Origin: Cyathus striatus
Lineage: Eukaryota > Basidiomycota > Agaricomycetes > Agaricales > Nidulariaceae
Direction: 5' to 3'
Assembly: GCA_025738555.1 (NCBI GenBank)
Contig: JAOVFP010000005.1
Coordinates: forward strand, 1,860,001-1,924,000
DNA: 64,000 nucleotides
Shown here: piece after piece, positions 24,869 through 35,929 of the stretch
Numbering within the stretch: position 1 is the first letter of the stretch
Layout of the letters: every line of letters starts with the position of its first letter
Made by a program: the position numbers and the translations under genes
The notes under the pieces: generated by a model
The model's input: only the letters and a program-made list of their open reading frames with translations
The model's database searches: none
What the model was told of the DNA's origin: nothing

Positions 24869-26277
24869 GTAAATATGATGTATGGGTTCGATTCAAGGCC
24901 CTCGATAGATTAGTTATTAGATGTACTTACAAGACATAAGTATTTTTACTATGGAAGCACGATCAAAGTGAGATGGTAGAAGTTCTTGTTCCTTTGCAAA
25001 ATAAATGTGCTCGAGGGTCTTTTCATTAAAACCAAAAGCGTATCTGCAAGACTTTACGTGGACGTGGCCGCTGCGCTATTTGGTCTCATATTGCACTATA
25101 CTCAATTCCATGTACATGCTTCAGGTACTTTATGATATTTATTTACGAATTATTTGCGAGTTAGGTAGAGGGCTGGTATTGGCTAAATTATAAATACTAG
25201 GAAGTGAGATAGATATAAAGGACCGAGTGGTGTAGCAGCTATGTACGCCTATGCTATTAAAAGCTTTGCTGGGACATTTCACTCAATAGTATCTTGACAT
25301 AGAACTTCATTTTTCTATTGATTTTTCATTAGCTAATATTGAACAGCGCTAGCCACGACTCTTATAGTTGTATTTTTTGGGTGAGATGGGAATGTTATAT
25401 ACAATGTATGTAGGTTCAATTCGAGTTTCAGGATAGAAACAGTTGGGTTGGTATTCATTAGATATAATAGCGAAAGCTTTCAGATAGATGGTAGGTCCTC
25501 TTCCTTTATGTAAAATAATTGTCGTCACGAGGATATCTCTTTATAAACCAAAAGTGATTTCGAAATGTTTCAGCAAGGCTGCACGTGGTCATTATAATAT
25601 CCTCTGCGCCATTTGGTCTTTTAAAATGTCGTGCTTCGTAGTATTCAACGGGTAGTTTGGTATCACCGTAAAAATCGATAAGACTCTGTACGAATTTTCT
25701 AGCAATTTATAAAGAGCTAGTATTGGTTGAATACTAGGAAGCGAGATCGATATAAAAGTCCGAGTGGTGTAGCGGCTCTGGAGTCTGGAGTACGCCAATG
25801 TCGTTAACAGCCTTGCTGGTACATTTCACTCATTTCTAGGATTGCATCTGTGTTATTTTTTTTTCGATTTTATTTTTACTGTGACAGTATAATTAAAGTA
25901 AGATAGTAGATGATTCCTGCGGTGACCAAGTAAAAGACTGTTATAAATACATATCAGTGGATGAATTGGTAGTACCAGCAAGGGTTTACGTGCACTGCAA
26001 GTACACCATTTAGTCTTTTATGACTGCTGTACTTCGTAGGATTTAACTAATAGTTTACTGTCACCCCTAGAGGCTTTGAAAATTGACACAACTTTTATAC
26101 ACCTTCATCTACATTTTGCTTGCATTTTGCACCGTAATTCTACAAATATAGCATTTTTATTTTATTTTGATAGAAAACTAGTATTGGTTAAATTCTAGGA
26201 AGTGTGACTGTTGTAAAGGACTGAGTGGTGTAGCTGCTACATATACCTATGGTACTAACAGCCTTGCTGGTGCATCA
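24869..26277 (+). repeat. AT-rich ~0.5-kb repeat array III (three core copies)
   Basis: Cores lie at about 25165, 25717 and 26175. It is collinear with array II for most of its length, then ends in the CTCACGTGCAAAAGCAGC segment without the MITE. It runs directly into the upstream block of copy C. Confidence 0.8.
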
Positions 26278-26399
26278 CGCGTGATTTTTAGTCGTTTACT
26301 TTGAGATATGTATTTTTTTATGTTTGTACATAATTGCCACCAGCCTTGATAAATGCCGCACTCACGTGCAAAAGCAGCATGAACCTGTTGCTTATCAAA

Positions 26400-26553
26400 A
26401 ACTGTCATCCCAATGGCTCGTGAACAGATCTCATGCCCATGCTCATTCTCAAGCATTATAACCCCAGCTGCTGTTGAAGAATGTTCTCAGCACCCTACCC
26501 AGGAGAACACGTAACACTCCCAGCTGCTGTCAAAGAAACATCACTCCAACACA
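26400..26553 (+). promoter_or_regulatory. Conserved upstream block of MurQ fusion copy C
   Basis: Contains the shared CATCCCAATGGCTCGTG block, CAGATCTCATGCCCATG and TTATAA (26456-26461). The distance to the ATG is longer than in A and B because a CCAGCTGCTGT segment is duplicated. Confidence 0.55.
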
Positions 26554-29073
26554 ATGACAACACCACTAAACCTTGAGAACCTACAAACTGAATCCCGAAA
26601 TGCATCGAGTGACAATATCGATATCGTTAGCACCCTAGAGCTATGTCGTAAGTCCCCCTTCCCCCTCCATCCACTCTTCCTTATCTACAATGAACTTGTA
26701 GGAATAACAAACGCATCCGACCACGAAATCGCACCTTCCATCAAATCATGCATCCCACAAATTGCGCAGTGCATCGATATGATTGTTCCTCGTGTGCGAG
26801 GGGGAGGGAGAGTTATTTATGTTGGAGCTGGGACGAGTGGGCGGTTGGGCGTTTTGGATGCTTCTGAGATGTGCGTCTTTCATTTTCTTTTGTATGGTAA
26901 GAGAATGTTGATGAGAGGATAGAACACCAACGTTTTCGTCGCCGGATATATTCCACGCGTGTGTTCTCTCTCCCCCTTCCCCTCCCCCTTCCCCTCTAAC
27001 TAAACAACGTACAGGATCATAGCAGGCACAGACCTAGCCCTCCGAAACGCAATAGAAGGATCCGAAGATCTCCCCTTTGAATTCCCTTCCACCCTCTCCC
27101 CTCTCACCTCAACCGACACCCTAATCGGAATCGCAACCTCCGGACGAACACCATACGTCCTCTCTGCCCTATCCCATGCAAGGGTACATGGTGCCCTTGC
27201 CCTCGGTCTAGCATTTGTGTCTCCGAGCGAGATGAAGGAGAGGGGTGAATGTGAGGTGGTTGTTGAGTGTGTTGTTGGTGGGGAGGTTTTGATGGGTAGT
27301 ACGAGGATGAAGGCTGGGTCTGGGACTAAGATGGTTTGTCTTTCTTTTTCTTTCTTTTCTTTTCTTGAGTTTTTTGATTAATAGGGTGTTGTAGATATTA
27401 AATATGATCTCGACGGGTGTAATGATCCGCCTAGGCAAGACGTACGGGAACCTCGTACGTTCCTCCTCCCTCCTTCCCCCTTCCCCTTTCCCTAATCCCT
27501 CTCTACGTAGATGATAGACCTAAAACCAACAAACACAAAGCTCCTCCTCCGCGCTGTGCGCATCTTTCGTACAATTCTCCCTCACTCCCCTCTCTCAGAC
27601 GCGGAAATTGAGGAATTGGTAGGGAGGTGTGGGGGGAGCTTGAAGATTGCACTTGTTGTTGCGCGGTTGGGGTGTGGTGTTGAGGAGGCGAGGGAACGGG
27701 TAGGAGGGTGGGGTGGGTTGAGGGATGCTTGGGGTGATCTGCCAGTGGATGACGTGGAGGCGGTGGGAGAGGAAGTGGGAGAGGTAAATGTAAAGGAGGT
27801 GGAGGAGGAGAGGGTAGTTCTATGCGTCGACGCGGGAGGAACGAAGTGTTCTGCTATCATTCAGAACAAGTGGGGTATGGTAGGTCGGGCAATCGGTGGT
27901 CCATGTAATTTGTACGTGTCCCACCACAGTCTCAGTGTATATGCTAACGCAGTTGAGTTGTAGTGTTACGCTGGGACATGAAGTCGCTCTGACGACTCTT
28001 AAAAGTCTCATTGATCAAGCTGTGTCTTCGTACGCTGCTTCAGATTCGGATTCGGAGAAACCTACTGAATCGAAAAGGAAAGTGAAAGTGAAGTTCGCTG
28101 CGGCATGGATTGGAGGAGCGGGATTGGATAGGGTGGATGATGTTCGGAGTGTTAAGGGGCGTATTGCGGGTTTGCTTGGGATGGAGGGGGAGGGGGAGGG
28201 GAGAGTGGTGGTTAGTAATGATGCGGCGTTGTTGGGTGCTGCTATCTCTTCTTCTTCCCATTCCGACTCCTCGTCTTCAACCTCAACCGGAACTTCAATC
28301 ACAACCTCACCCATAACTTCACCCGAAACTGCAACTTCACATGCAACAACAACCACAACCCCTACCTCAACCAGAATCCCAACCTCACCCGAAACAACCT
28401 CACCCACCCAGGACAAAACTCAAACAGGCGCAGTACTTATCCTAGGGACAGGAAGCATCGCTTCCTCCTTCTCCCTCCCCCTCTCCCCCCACCCCCATTT
28501 CCCCATCCCAACTCCCCTCAAACGCACCGGGGGATGGGGATACCTTCTAGGCGACGAAGGATCCGCATATGATATTGGACGCGCCGCCATTCGTGCATTG
28601 CTTACTGAACGAGATAATGGGAGGGCACTGTCGGTGTTTTTGGATAAAGTGGTTAAGTGTTTGGGGTGCGATGAGGGGGATGCTGTTTCTGCTGTTTATG
28701 ATCCTGCTCGGGGTGGGGAGGGGGAAAAGATCCGAAGTTGAGAGTGGCGAGTGTGTGTAGGGTTGTTTTTGAGTTTGCTTTTCCTTCTTCTTCCGTATCA
28801 GCGACCCCGACCCCCGATCCCGTAGCGTTAGATATCGTGCAGAAAGCAGCCCAAGCTGCCGCACGAACTCTTCTCCCACTTTTTTCTGGTCCAAGAAAGA
28901 TTGTTCCGGGGGAAAGTACACTTGTGATGGGTGGGGCGTTGTGTTTGGTAAGCGCGTATAGGGAGATGGTGTTAAGTGCGTTGGGGGAGGAGGGGTATAT
29001 GTTTGAGAGGGTTGTGGTTGTTGATGATGTGCCTGCGGGGGCTGTTGGGGTTTTGGTTCGGTGGGTTCTGTGA
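26554..29073 (+). pseudogene. MurQ-type etherase / NAGK-type kinase fusion, copy C, frameshift in kinase
   Basis: Exons: 26554-26647, 26702-26870, 26923-26958, 27015-27333, 27395-27454, 27511-27911 and 27964 onward, all at the same positions as in copy B. The etherase (GAGTSGRLGVLDASE, EGSED, GSTRMKAGSGTKM, LNMISTGVMIRLGKT) and the kinase start (CVDAGGTKCSA, VTLGHEVAL, GTGSIASSFS, LLGDEGSAYDIG) are intact. After SAVYDPA, a G-rich segment (about 28709-28732) is 8 nt longer than in copy A. The frame therefore stops at 28739-28741, while the homologous frame resumes at RVASVCRVVFEF and runs to TGA at 29071-29073. The Ser/Thr/Pro insert is about 59 residues. The change lies in a run of G's, so an assembly error is possible; if so, this would be the intact, functional copy. 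Confidence 0.85.
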
Positions 29074-29104
29074 GTGGGAGTGGGCGGGATGGGATGTACG
29101 ATTC

Positions 29105-30470
29105 GATTCAAGGTCCTAGATAGATTAGTTATTGGATATATAATCGCAAGTATTTTTACTAGGGCAGTACGATCAAAGTGAGATAGTAGAAGCTCTTGTT
29201 CCTTTGCAAAACAAATGTGCTCGAGGGTCTATTTAGTTAAAACCAAAAGCGTATCTGCAAAACTTTACGTGGACGTACCCGCTGGGCCATTTGGTCTTGT
29301 GTGAATGTCGCGCTTCATAGCAGTTAACTGATAGTTTGATATCGCTTCTAGGGACATAAGACTTTGGTCTGCATCTGGCCCACATTTTGCACTATATGTG
29401 ACTTCTACCACCATGCGTTTAGTACTTGACGACATTCGTCTACGAATTATTTTTATAGAGAACTAGTATTGGTTAAATACTAAAAATTGAGATCAATATA
29501 AAAGTTCGAGTGGTGTAGCGGCTCCATGAAGTAGCCTTGCTAGTACATTTCACTCATTTCCAAGATTCCAATCATATTAATAAGTTTTTTTATTGATTTG
29601 CATACCATTTCTCTATTGATTTGAACTCATGTACCTTCGTCTGCGTATTTCGCCGTACTTAGTTCTTCGGGGGCTTGGGGGTATTTATTTGCGAATTGTC
29701 CAATATTTATTTTTATTTTTATAGTGATCTATTGCCAGTTACATACTAGAAAGTGTGATAGATGTAAAAGACCGAGTGGTGTATCAGCTATGTATACCTG
29801 TGATACCAACAGCCTTATTGGTACATTTCACCCGTTTGCACCTTCTGTTGTATAACTTCATTTTCTACTGATTTTTTAGATACAAAAACACAAACTTATT
29901 ATCTACGGCCGATAGATGGTAGAAGCTCCCTGTGCGACGAAGTTCTTGTTACTTTATGTAAAATACCTGACACCATGTTTCGAGATGTATCAGCAAGGCT
30001 ACACGTGGACAGTATAATAGCCGCTATGCCATGTGGTCCCTTATGAATGTCGCGCTTCGTAGGATTCAACGGATAGTTTGATATAACTTCTTGTGACTGT
30101 GACAAATTATCTAGCATTTGTTGATTTTGATAGAGAACTAGTATTTGTTAAATGCTTGGAAGGAGATAGATATAAAAGACAAAGTGGAGTAGCAGCTATG
30201 TATCATAGCAAAGTTGCAATTCGCGTTCCAATCTAAGCAAATAGTAAGCTCTTTTTTGTCAAGTATCGTTTGAAACTGCAAGACACACTACATTTATATG
30301 GCACAACAAACAGCATAACACATTTATGTAAAATTCAACAGTGGCAATAAAATATCCGCAATGCCGCAGCCTTTATGCTATCCTGCAGCAGGTATTAGTA
30401 TCAGTTATGCTTGAAAAGGAACATAAAAACTCTCGGACCTGAGGGTATAGCAACATGGCGGCCGATGCCA
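29105..30470 (+). repeat. AT-rich ~0.5-kb repeat array IV
   Basis: Starts with the same ATAGATTAGTTATTGGATATA segment as arrays II and III. Cores lie at about 29459, 29725 and 30130 (partial). Another isolated core lies at 31285-31392, beyond the small gene at 30472-30891. Confidence 0.75.
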
Positions 30471-30471
30471 T

Positions 30472-30891
30472 TTAATACGACTTGCAAGGATACCAAATTG
30501 GTGCTTGGTTTGCTGGAAGATCCAGGGCTTCTTGTAAGATACGAATGAGTTGCAGGTTGCTTGCAAGGCGCAAATCTTTAGCGCTCCTATTAGAGCCTAC
30601 TCTGTAGCAATAGGCAGTACCACTGCGTTCTTGATCACGGTATACGACGGAGGAACGCCTATTTACTAAAGGTGGTAATTTGGCTTTAACCATTTCGTGT
30701 ACTGTATAAATGCGCTTCATGTCATCGGCACCAGGCAGGATGTTATGCCTATCGGCATAATCTAGCACTTCTGGACCACCGAATAGATATCCAAATACTT
30801 CGATAGGTACGAAGTCCTCCTCATCAGGATTATATAAACGAGGAGTGTAATCGGGCAGTTTAGGCTCGCCATTCTCCAGACAACTTGCCAT
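30472..30891 (-). CDS. Hypothetical protein, 139 aa, single exon
   Basis: An uninterrupted frame starting MASCLENGEPKLPDYTPRLY and ending IWYPCKSY. It has an acidic N-terminus and a mixed helical body (EVLDYADRHNILPGADDMKR), with no signal peptide, membrane segment or recognised domain. Amino-acid use looks like a real protein and unlike the AT-rich repeats on both sides. It is an island inside the repeat array. It could be a complete small gene or an exon of a larger lost gene. Confidence 0.5.
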   Translation of the reverse strand: MASCLENGEPKLPDYTPRLYNPDEEDFVPIEVFGYLFGGPEVLDYADRHNILPGADDMKRIYTVHEMVKAKLPPLVNRRSSVVYRDQERSGTAYCYRVGSNRSAKDLRLASNLQLIRILQEALDLPANQAPIWYPCKSY

Positions 30892-31583
30892 AAGTACATT
30901 GTCAAAGTTAGGTCAGTTGGCACCATGGGAAGGGAAACATAGTTTAAACAGACCTAGATGACATAGTACCAACTAATTTTGAAACAGTCTGTTGAAGTTG
31001 AGTATGAAGTTGAGTTCTGAGTTGGTTCTGAGGTCGCTGAATGGATGTGTTTTGCAATTACTCACGTGACTAGTTTAGTCTTCTGTTGATTTAAACTTAA
31101 AGTTAAACAATGTTTTAAATTAAAATAAAAGCTCCCAAACAAAACATTTCCCAGGACCTCTCTTTACGTGTGTCTTTTCCATTTCCCGCTCGAGCCTCGC
31201 GGCGATTTTCATAACACTGGTTTTGCAAGGTACTTCATGAGTTTTTGATGAGTTTATTTCCGAATTATCCAGCACTTACTTCGATAGTGAAATATTGGTT
31301 AAATACTAGGAAGTGACAGTTGATAAAAGACTGAGTGGTGTAGCGGCTATGTATACTTATGATAACAACAGCCTTGCTGCTACAATTCGCTCATAAGTAG
31401 CTTATGAGTTTTCAATTTTTTATTATTAATTTGTCCACTTTTCTATTGAATTCGTACTGGCTAACATTGAAATTGTGTTATTGCAATTACCCATCGACTT
31501 CTAACTACAAACAGTTGATTGCAAGACGATAGCAGCGACTCTTAAGTTATAGTTGTAATTAGTCAACGCGATAATATTTTACT
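30892..31583. other. Intergenic with one isolated repeat core
   Basis: Holds a single copy of the array core at 31285-31392 (TATTGGTTAAATACTAGG...GTGGTGTAGCGGCTATG...CCTTGCTG). Nothing else was recognised. Confidence 0.5.
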
Positions 31584-33218
31584 TCAGCAATTTTTCAGTT
31601 CATGGCGTGGTAGCCAGTGGTAGACATCATAGATAAAAAATTTGCTTAAGAAATATAAACTCTTAAAGTCGTAAGAATCGAAGGAAACACTAAGTCTCCT
31701 CGAGGAAAACCGTTCTAAAACGGAAGAGATTCTTTGTCGCAGCGTCGCCTCGTGCTCATCACTTGGAAATATGAATTTAATGGATTCAAGACAATTTCCC
31801 AAGTGTGAGGTGTTGTTTTCGGCTCCGATCCTCGAAGAGATGAATGTACCAAGTGAGGAATATTGATAAAATTGAGTCCCAGGGCCATTCCTGTGATAAG
31901 GTAAGAATACGAAAGTCAGCTTGGTTAGGCGCGGAAGTATATCATTTTCCGTAAGTATGTCAAAGATACCATAAGGATCCCACATTCCAGAGATACAACA
32001 CTCAAAATCGGTGACTTGTGGCATATTACTGAGGATTGTGCGCAAGTTCATGATAGCACTAGCGTCTCGCGAACCATCCTGCATTCCGACGCGGAAAGTG
32101 AAGGATGTTACTCCACGGATCTTGGCAGCAAAAGGTACATGGGAGCCAATAACATTTCTGGCAACATTGAGCCGAAATGTCTTCAGAGATGGGAATTCGA
32201 AATTACGGAGAACGTCATATTTGAATGATTGGTATGTGAAGATCAGTAAATGGGTAAGGTGTTGCAATGTTATGGAAGCTGAAGCTGGAAGAGTAACATT
32301 TAATAAATTATCTTCGGGGCCGTCATACTTCAGTGCGAATACACCAACTATTATCTTTGAAAGTTTTGACAACAAAGTTGAAAGATATTGAATGTGAAGG
32401 TCTGCAGTGACAATAACATGAGTTAGGTTGCTGTATGGGATTATAAAGGATATATTGGATGTTATTATTTCTTTCCAATAGGTATCCAATACAGCCAATT
32501 TTGGTGTGTTTTTGAAAAGATCGATGGCCTCAGTAGTATGCGATTCGGCTGGTTCACAGCAACCTAAAGAAAGCGCTAAAAGTCTGGAAAAAACCGGCGG
32601 CTGTGGAACTAGGTCTGCGAGGATAGCGTTGAGGTTGGAAGTGCAGAAAATTGTTAACCTAGTAATCCGTTGCGCAAAACGGATAGCCGTGATAAGGAGG
32701 GTCCTCGCGAGTGGGACCACTGTTTGAACTTTGTCTATATATATACTGAGGTCCACAGGGTGGATGTTGGAACCTCGAGTCATCCAAAAACATATAAGTG
32801 ATTCAGAATTTAAGTAGCTCCTTTCGTCTGTCTTAGTCACCGTAACGTTCAACTCCCTCCAAAGATATGGGATGTTAAAAGCCGCATCTCTCCAGATTTT
32901 ACATACGTGGCAGAGGACCAGTGTTGGTCGTGGTTCATTTGGTGCTCCCCAAGAACGTGGAATATGGCAGAATATAATAGCTAGAATATCAAATGGAACG
33001 CGACGTATTGGCGAGACGACCAAGTTGTATGTTTGTAGTTCATTGTATAGCACATTCCTCTGATCTTGTAAGGGCATCACTTGTGCAAGTTTTCGATCAA
33101 TATCCGATATCCTCGACTGTGTATTGTCTCTGAGATTCTTTATATCATGTAACTGGTCTTCTGAGGGCGGATCATTTGTTGATGATAGTGCGTAAATGTC
33201 GACGGGAATCGGCTTCAT
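31584..33218 (-). CDS. F-box-like protein, 544 aa
   Basis: Single-exon protein of the large agaricomycete family with a coiled-coil leader and an F-box. Residues about 22-70 form a helical segment (LHDIKNLRDNTQSRISDIDRKL...DQRNVLYNELQTY). An F-box-like motif follows (SPIRRVPFDILAIIFCHIP, residues about 70-88), then a Cys/Trp-containing segment (VLCHVCKIWRDAAFNIPYLW). The rest is a leucine-rich, LRR-like tail. F-box proteins act as substrate adaptors of SCF ubiquitin ligases, and the tail would bind the target. The start codon is followed by the leader typical of the family, and length is usual. The target is unknown; such genes are numerous and fast-evolving in these fungi. Confidence 0.85.
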   Translation of the reverse strand: MKPIPVDIYALSSTNDPPSEDQLHDIKNLRDNTQSRISDIDRKLAQVMPLQDQRNVLYNELQTYNLVVSPIRRVPFDILAIIFCHIPRSWGAPNEPRPTLVLCHVCKIWRDAAFNIPYLWRELNVTVTKTDERSYLNSESLICFWMTRGSNIHPVDLSIYIDKVQTVVPLARTLLITAIRFAQRITRLTIFCTSNLNAILADLVPQPPVFSRLLALSLGCCEPAESHTTEAIDLFKNTPKLAVLDTYWKEIITSNISFIIPYSNLTHVIVTADLHIQYLSTLLSKLSKIIVGVFALKYDGPEDNLLNVTLPASASITLQHLTHLLIFTYQSFKYDVLRNFEFPSLKTFRLNVARNVIGSHVPFAAKIRGVTSFTFRVGMQDGSRDASAIMNLRTILSNMPQVTDFECCISGMWDPYGIFDILTENDILPRLTKLTFVFLPYHRNGPGTQFYQYSSLGTFISSRIGAENNTSHLGNCLESIKFIFPSDEHEATLRQRISSVLERFSSRRLSVSFDSYDFKSLYFLSKFFIYDVYHWLPRHELKNC

Positions 33219-33785
33219 ATTAGTTTCCGGACTATCCTATAGTATAAGAAATAAGAGGAACGATGGTACACGTGAGTTGAGATTGCCACATTACCATGCT
33301 CTCTTCTGGATTAGTAAAGCTGTCGTGTATCAGAAGCTGAGAAGCCCCACTGACTTAAATATAGAGTCACTGGATAAAGGTGATTTCGTTGCCCGTGAGC
33401 AAGAGTAGGTAGGATGAACCAATTTATAGGACTGGCACATCGATCACTTCCAGTTCCGCATTTCTAATCCCCCTCTTTTTTGACCCTTTACCTCATCGTT
33501 ACCCACTCTGAAACGAAGGTACGTCATAGTATTATTCTAGTCTACTTACTACTCTCGCTCACCATCGCCACCGCTCAAATACATCATAGCAGAGGATATG
33601 GCCCTGACGTTGAACGATGAACGTTTTCTACTTCAATGAATTAAATCAATTATTATGCACATTCCTCTAATTAGCCGCTAAAATGAAGAGATCCAAACAC
33701 AAGAATAGCGCCCAAAATAAAGATGCTAGTCTGCTTTATTTCAGCTTCTTGTCATACCGACTTTAATTTTTATTTTGTTACGGAG

Positions 33786-34391
33786 TTATGAGCACTCACT
33801 CTGAAGGGTATTGCATTTGTCACGGAGGATGTTGCGCTTGTCTTGAAGGGTTTTATGATCGTCTTGAATGATGTTGAACTTACTTTGAAGGACATTGCTC
33901 TCCTCTTGAAGGATGTTGGATTTGTTTTGTAGGGTACCGCATTCAGTACGGAGAATGTTGCGTTCGTCTTGAAGGTTACTGTACTCGTCTTGAAGGATGT
34001 TGAATTTTTTTTGTAGGGTACTGCATTCAGTACGGAGAATGTTGCGTTCGTCTTGAAGGTTATTGTATTCGCCTTGAAGGATGTTGAATTTGTTTTGTAG
34101 GGTATCGCATTCACTAAGGCGGATGATGCGTTCGTCTTGAAGAACCTTGTAATCCTTCGAAAGAGTGATATATTTACTTGAAAGAGTATTGGTACTATCG
34201 CAAAGCCTGCTGCACTGGTCACGAAGGATGCTGCGCTCATCTTGAAGGCGAGTGCAATCGCTCTGGGCAGTATCGCGTTCACGCGTGAGGGTGGTGCATT
34301 TTTGCTCGAGCTCTTCTTTTTCTTTCATCAGAATTTTTATTTGGTGTTCCAACGGAGATGTGCTCCCCATACTAGCGACTATACGGTCCAT
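33786..34391 (-). CDS. Coiled-coil protein with 28-residue repeats
   Basis: About 201 residues, nearly all heptad-type coiled coil from residue 15 on (KEKEELEQKCTTLTRERDT...). The unit LQDERNILRTECSTLQ + KKFNILQDEYSN repeats with a 28-residue period. In the DNA the period is exactly 84 bp (CGTTCGTCTTGAAGG-type blocks at 33961, 34045 and 34129). Many units carry Cys at the same heptad position. No other domain is seen. It may be one exon of a longer protein, since a similar helical ORF lies about 0.6 kb upstream at 34923-35150. Role unknown; a scaffold or oligomerising protein is a guess. Confidence 0.55.
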   Translation of the reverse strand: MDRIVASMGSTSPLEHQIKILMKEKEELEQKCTTLTRERDTAQSDCTRLQDERSILRDQCSRLCDSTNTLSSKYITLSKDYKVLQDERIIRLSECDTLQNKFNILQGEYNNLQDERNILRTECSTLQKKFNILQDEYSNLQDERNILRTECGTLQNKSNILQEESNVLQSKFNIIQDDHKTLQDKRNILRDKCNTLQSECS

Positions 34392-34922
34392 TAAGGCTTC
34401 TGTTTCTCCTGCATATTGTAAATAGCGTGGTAGTGGTTAGCGGCGAGAGTTGTTATCTTCTCCGATATTCACCTCGTTCGTTATAATCAAAGTATGACAT
34501 CTTCAATAAGAGATGTTATTATTCAAATGCAGTATAACGTCTCGAGTATTGAAGGTACGTCCAATGCAGTTGGAAAATGTGAATATGAGGACGTGTTTGG
34601 GGGTTCTTCAGCCTAAGCTGATATCTGCTGGGGAACGGGATAAATATTGGGTGATAAGCTATCATCTGAAGAATTACTATACTTGGAACAAACCAGACTT
34701 GTCATATGGGGTGACATCGCCGGTGCCCCAAATTACAATTGAATGCGGTCGGGGTCTAGGGCTGGGGTAAGCGGGGGCGCAAAATTCGATCGCAAAACGA
34801 TAGTAGGCCTTACAATTGAAGTTGAAGTATTTTATATTACATTGGCATGGATTATACCAGGGAGATAATCCTAATATATTTGTAACTTGAAGGTTTTGTA
34901 GAAAGTATTGAGACTATTGCCC

Positions 34923-35150
34923 TCAATTTATCATAGCATCGACGGACTCCACATTTACTACACGTACTGATCGAAGAATAAAACAATCCTTTTCCAAGGC
35001 GTTGAACCTTTCTTTAAGGGTGCTGTTCTCATTTTGAAGGTTGTACGTGCGGTCGTAGATTTTGGTCTGTAGAAGTCTGCTAGTATGCTTTAGGAGGACG
35101 GTTTGGGAAGATAAGGTGCATGAAGCGTTGCGATATGAATTTACGTACAA
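34923..35150 (-). CDS. Short coiled-coil ORF, possible upstream exon or paralogue
   Basis: About 75 residues with LQTKIYDRTYNLQNENSTLK and ERFNALEKDCFILR, similar in style to the repeats of the coiled-coil protein at 33786-34391. It ends in a stop (AMIN). No clear splice link to the downstream ORF was found. It could be a remnant of a duplicated copy. Confidence 0.3.
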   Translation of the reverse strand: MYVNSYRNASCTLSSQTVLLKHTSRLLQTKIYDRTYNLQNENSTLKERFNALEKDCFILRSVRVVNVESVDAMIN

Positions 35151-35379
35151 TTGATTGCAATTGAAGTAAGTACTATGAGTCTATGACTTCATATGTTTAT
35201 ACATAATTGACTAGAGCCATAGAATATTAGTCACCGACTCACCGCGCCTAGGCCTGTGACTGTCCGCTACGTTTAAACTTTCCATAGTCTCGCCTCATCG
35301 ATCATCCGCAATGATCAGCTTCAACTTTACGGAGGGTGCCAACATAATGCAGAACTTGTGCCAGGCCTGTTCACGTCAG

Positions 35380-35710
35380 GGTTGGGAGTGTGAAGGCATG
35401 GTTGAGCGTGTTGACGGGGAACACGAAGATGCAAGCTCTAAGCTGGGTCGGGAACTAAGATGGTTTGTTTCTCGTTCTTCTTTTCACATTGATTAGCTGT
35501 GGTTAATGATATTTTGGAAGATATGGTCTGAAACTGAAAAAACACCCTCCTTCAACGCTCCATGCTCAAACGACGAGGTGCGAGTTTACATCAATGTGAA
35601 ATACCGAAGGAGATTGAAGCATACATTCGATTGGGATGCGAGCTTGAAGAAGGTTGGAGGAGATTGGATGTGTGCGGATACGGTGGAGGTTTGAAGGTTG
35701 CAAGCTGCCC
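35380..35710 (+). pseudogene. Eroded relic of the MurQ fusion gene
   Basis: AGCTGGGTCGGGAACTAAG followed by ATGGTTTGTTTC (about 35438-35470) matches the end of exon 4 and its donor in copies A-C (GGCTGGGTCTGGGACTAAG, ATGGTTTGTCTT). The preceding GTTGAGCGTGTTGACGGGGA also matches. Weaker resemblance to the SLKIA region occurs near 35680-35705. Reading frames are lost. This implies an older fourth copy. Confidence 0.45.
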
Positions 35711-35929
35711 TCAAGGTTCTCAATGACCAAGTCTCCTCATTCACCCAACGGCGTCTCTACTTCCGATTCAGTTCATGCTACGCATGCGATACCTGGATCT
35801 ACAACGAGGGCATGATTCGCTGCTGTAACATGGACGGACACGCCGACCTCCATATTTGTAATCCAGGAAGGCGGGGTCGTCAAAGCCAACGCAACGTTGG
35901 CAGACACTGCACGCACACTCTCAGGTCTG

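Noticed and set aside
10249..31392. Repeat cores as tRNA genes
   Set aside because: An A-box-like stretch is present, but no cloverleaf could be drawn and a B-box-like motif, where present, is about 190 nt away.
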